Of a DNA stretch of 5,377 bases, positions 4,341 to 5,377 are shown piece by piece. The notes below the pieces were generated by a model. The model ran no database searches, had not been told where the DNA came from, and saw only the letters and a program-made list of their open reading frames with translations. Within the stretch, counting starts at the first letter, position 1. Each line of letters starts with the position of its first letter. The position numbers and the translations under genes were made by a program. The stretch is from assembly GCA_012839395.1 (NCBI GenBank), contig DUNJ01000138.1, forward strand, positions 1 to 5,377, written 5' to 3'. Origin of the DNA: Tepidimicrobium sp. (GTDB taxonomy: Bacteria > Bacillota > Clostridia > Tissierellales > Tepidimicrobiaceae).

Positions 4341-5377
4341 ATGGCTGAGAAATATGCAAAAATAATAGTGGATAATAGAAGTTCAAAAACAGATAAACCC
4401 TATACCTATAGGATTAGATCGGATATGTTAGAAAGCATAGAGGAGGGTATGAGGGTTTTAGTTCCCTTTGGTAGAGGTGATAGGGTAGTTAAGGGGATAG
4501 TTATTCAGATATTGGAATCCTATAATGGGGATTATAGATTAAAGGATATAATAGATGTAATCGACGATGAGCCCCTTATAGGTAGGGATATGATCGAATT
4601 AAGCCTATGGATGGCCGATCAATATCTCTCCCCCTATACGGAGGCATTTCAGACAGTGCTCCCACCTGGGGATTTTAAGAAAATTAAAACCCATATTGTC
4701 TTAAAGGAGCCTATCTGTAATACATTATATAATAGGCTTACAGGGTTAGATAAAAAAATAATAGATCTTATAACAAGGAGCAACAGTAGGATCGAATTGG
4801 AAGATATAAAGGATGAGCTAGGTAATGTTGCAATAAATAAGGCAATAAAAGCCTTAAAAGATCGTGGGTTAATAGAGACTTATCTAGAAGTGGAGACTTC
4901 CATTGATAGGAAGTATGAAAAATATGTCCACATTATAAATAGGCATATATCCTACGATGAATTGATTCATATAGTTGGAAAGAGATGCTATAAGCAATTG
5001 GAAATAGCAAGTTTTCTCCTATCCTTAGATGAGGTTCCTATGAGGGATTTGCTATATAAGACGGATAGTTCATTATCTACGGTTAAGGCCTTGGAAAAAA
5101 AGAATGTAATAAGAATCTATGATAAAGAAGTTTTTAGAACCCCTATTGATAGGAAAATTAAATCCTATAAAAAACACAAATTATCTCCTGAACAGAAAAA
5201 TTGCCTTGTTGCCATATTGAACAATATCAGGGTTGAAGATGGGTATAAAAAATTTTTAATACATGGTGTTACAGGTAGCGGCAAGACGGAGATATACCTA
5301 CACTTAGTTGAAAAGATGATCGAACAAGGTAAGGATACAATAGTTTTGGTGCCACCTTTCAATAGTTTGGGGAGTTA
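4341..5377 (+). CDS. priA: Primosomal protein N' (PriA replication restart helicase), N-terminal part, cut by window edge
   Basis: The frame is open for 345 codons to the right edge; PriA proteins are usually 730-830 residues, so more than half is missing. PriA recognises abandoned replication forks and D-loops and reloads the replicative helicase. The N-terminal 3'-DNA-end-binding domain is seen as AKIIVDN (residues 6-12), KPYTYRI (19-25), GMRVLVPFGR (36-45) and LSLWMADQYLSPY (87-99). A less conserved winged-helix region covers about 130-270. LSPEQ (281-285) leads into the helicase core, and the Walker A motif GVTGSGKTEIYL is at 309-320. The later helicase motifs and the zinc-binding cysteines lie beyond the edge. 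The last seven or so residues (339-345) do not match the family: after LVP, EISLTPQ is expected, but PFNSLGS is read. Start ATG 4341 has a ribosome binding site 8 bases upstream. It probably belongs to the same operon, with partial separation by the hairpin. Confidence 0.93.
   Translation, partial: MAEKYAKIIVDNRSSKTDKPYTYRIRSDMLESIEEGMRVLVPFGRGDRVVKGIVIQILESYNGDYRLKDIIDVIDDEPLIGRDMIELSLWMADQYLSPYTEAFQTVLPPGDFKKIKTHIVLKEPICNTLYNRLTGLDKKIIDLITRSNSRIELEDIKDELGNVAINKAIKALKDRGLIETYLEVETSIDRKYEKYVHIINRHISYDELIHIVGKRCYKQLEIASFLLSLDEVPMRDLLYKTDSSLSTVKALEKKNVIRIYDKEVFRTPIDRKIKSYKKHKLSPEQKNCLVAILNNIRVEDGYKKFLIHGVTGSGKTEIYLHLVEKMIEQGKDTIVLVPPFNSLGS

Noticed and set aside
5165..5362. Minus-strand open frame near the right edge.
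   Set aside because: It is opposite the priA Walker A region, which is clearly coding on the plus strand.
1..5377. CRISPR array, insertion sequence, prophage or defence genes.
   Set aside because: No regularly spaced repeats, transposase-like frames or terminal inverted repeats were seen; nearly every base is accounted for by conserved housekeeping genes.

Overview
The window looks like chromosomal DNA from a low-GC Gram-positive bacterium of the Clostridia type. It is AT-rich, arginine is written almost entirely as AGG/AGA, isoleucine often as ATA, and the Shine-Dalgarno sites are strong. The gene order yicC-remA-gmk-rpoZ-coaBC-priA beside rqcH is the familiar Firmicutes housekeeping neighbourhood (yloA, yloC, remA/ylzA, gmk, rpoZ, coaBC and priA lie close together in Bacillus subtilis). 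The genus cannot be named from the sequence.

Layout. Positions 1-896 (minus strand) hold the N-terminal half of an RqcH/NFACT gene that runs off the left edge. Positions 897-1067 are a divergent intergenic region with two promoter-like signals facing away from each other, both with a TGn extension before the -10 box. From 1068 to the right edge every gene is on the plus strand: yicC (1068-1949), remA (1968-2234), gmk (2249-2863), rpoZ (2863-3072), coaBC (3082-4287) and the first 345 codons of priA (4341 to the edge). The first five genes are packed with gaps of 18, 14, -1 and 9 bases and look like one operon. A 53-base gap containing an 11-bp inverted repeat separates coaBC from priA. There are no RNA genes, insertion sequences, CRISPR arrays or phage genes, and no stretch over 300 bases lacks a gene.

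How the genes relate. The products serve core information processing and cofactor supply: rescue of stalled 60S-type large subunits carrying nascent chains (RqcH), an RNase-type protein (YicC), a DNA-binding architectural regulator (RemA), GMP to GDP conversion (Gmk), the omega subunit of RNA polymerase, two steps of coenzyme A synthesis (CoaBC) and replication restart (PriA). They do not form a single pathway; their linkage is a conserved operon arrangement.

I did not find a previously undescribed system. The points most worth checking are the abrupt departure from the PriA family pattern in the last 23 bases, the hairpin that includes the coaBC stop codon, the compact divergent promoter region, and three start codons that should be placed downstream of the longest possible open frame.
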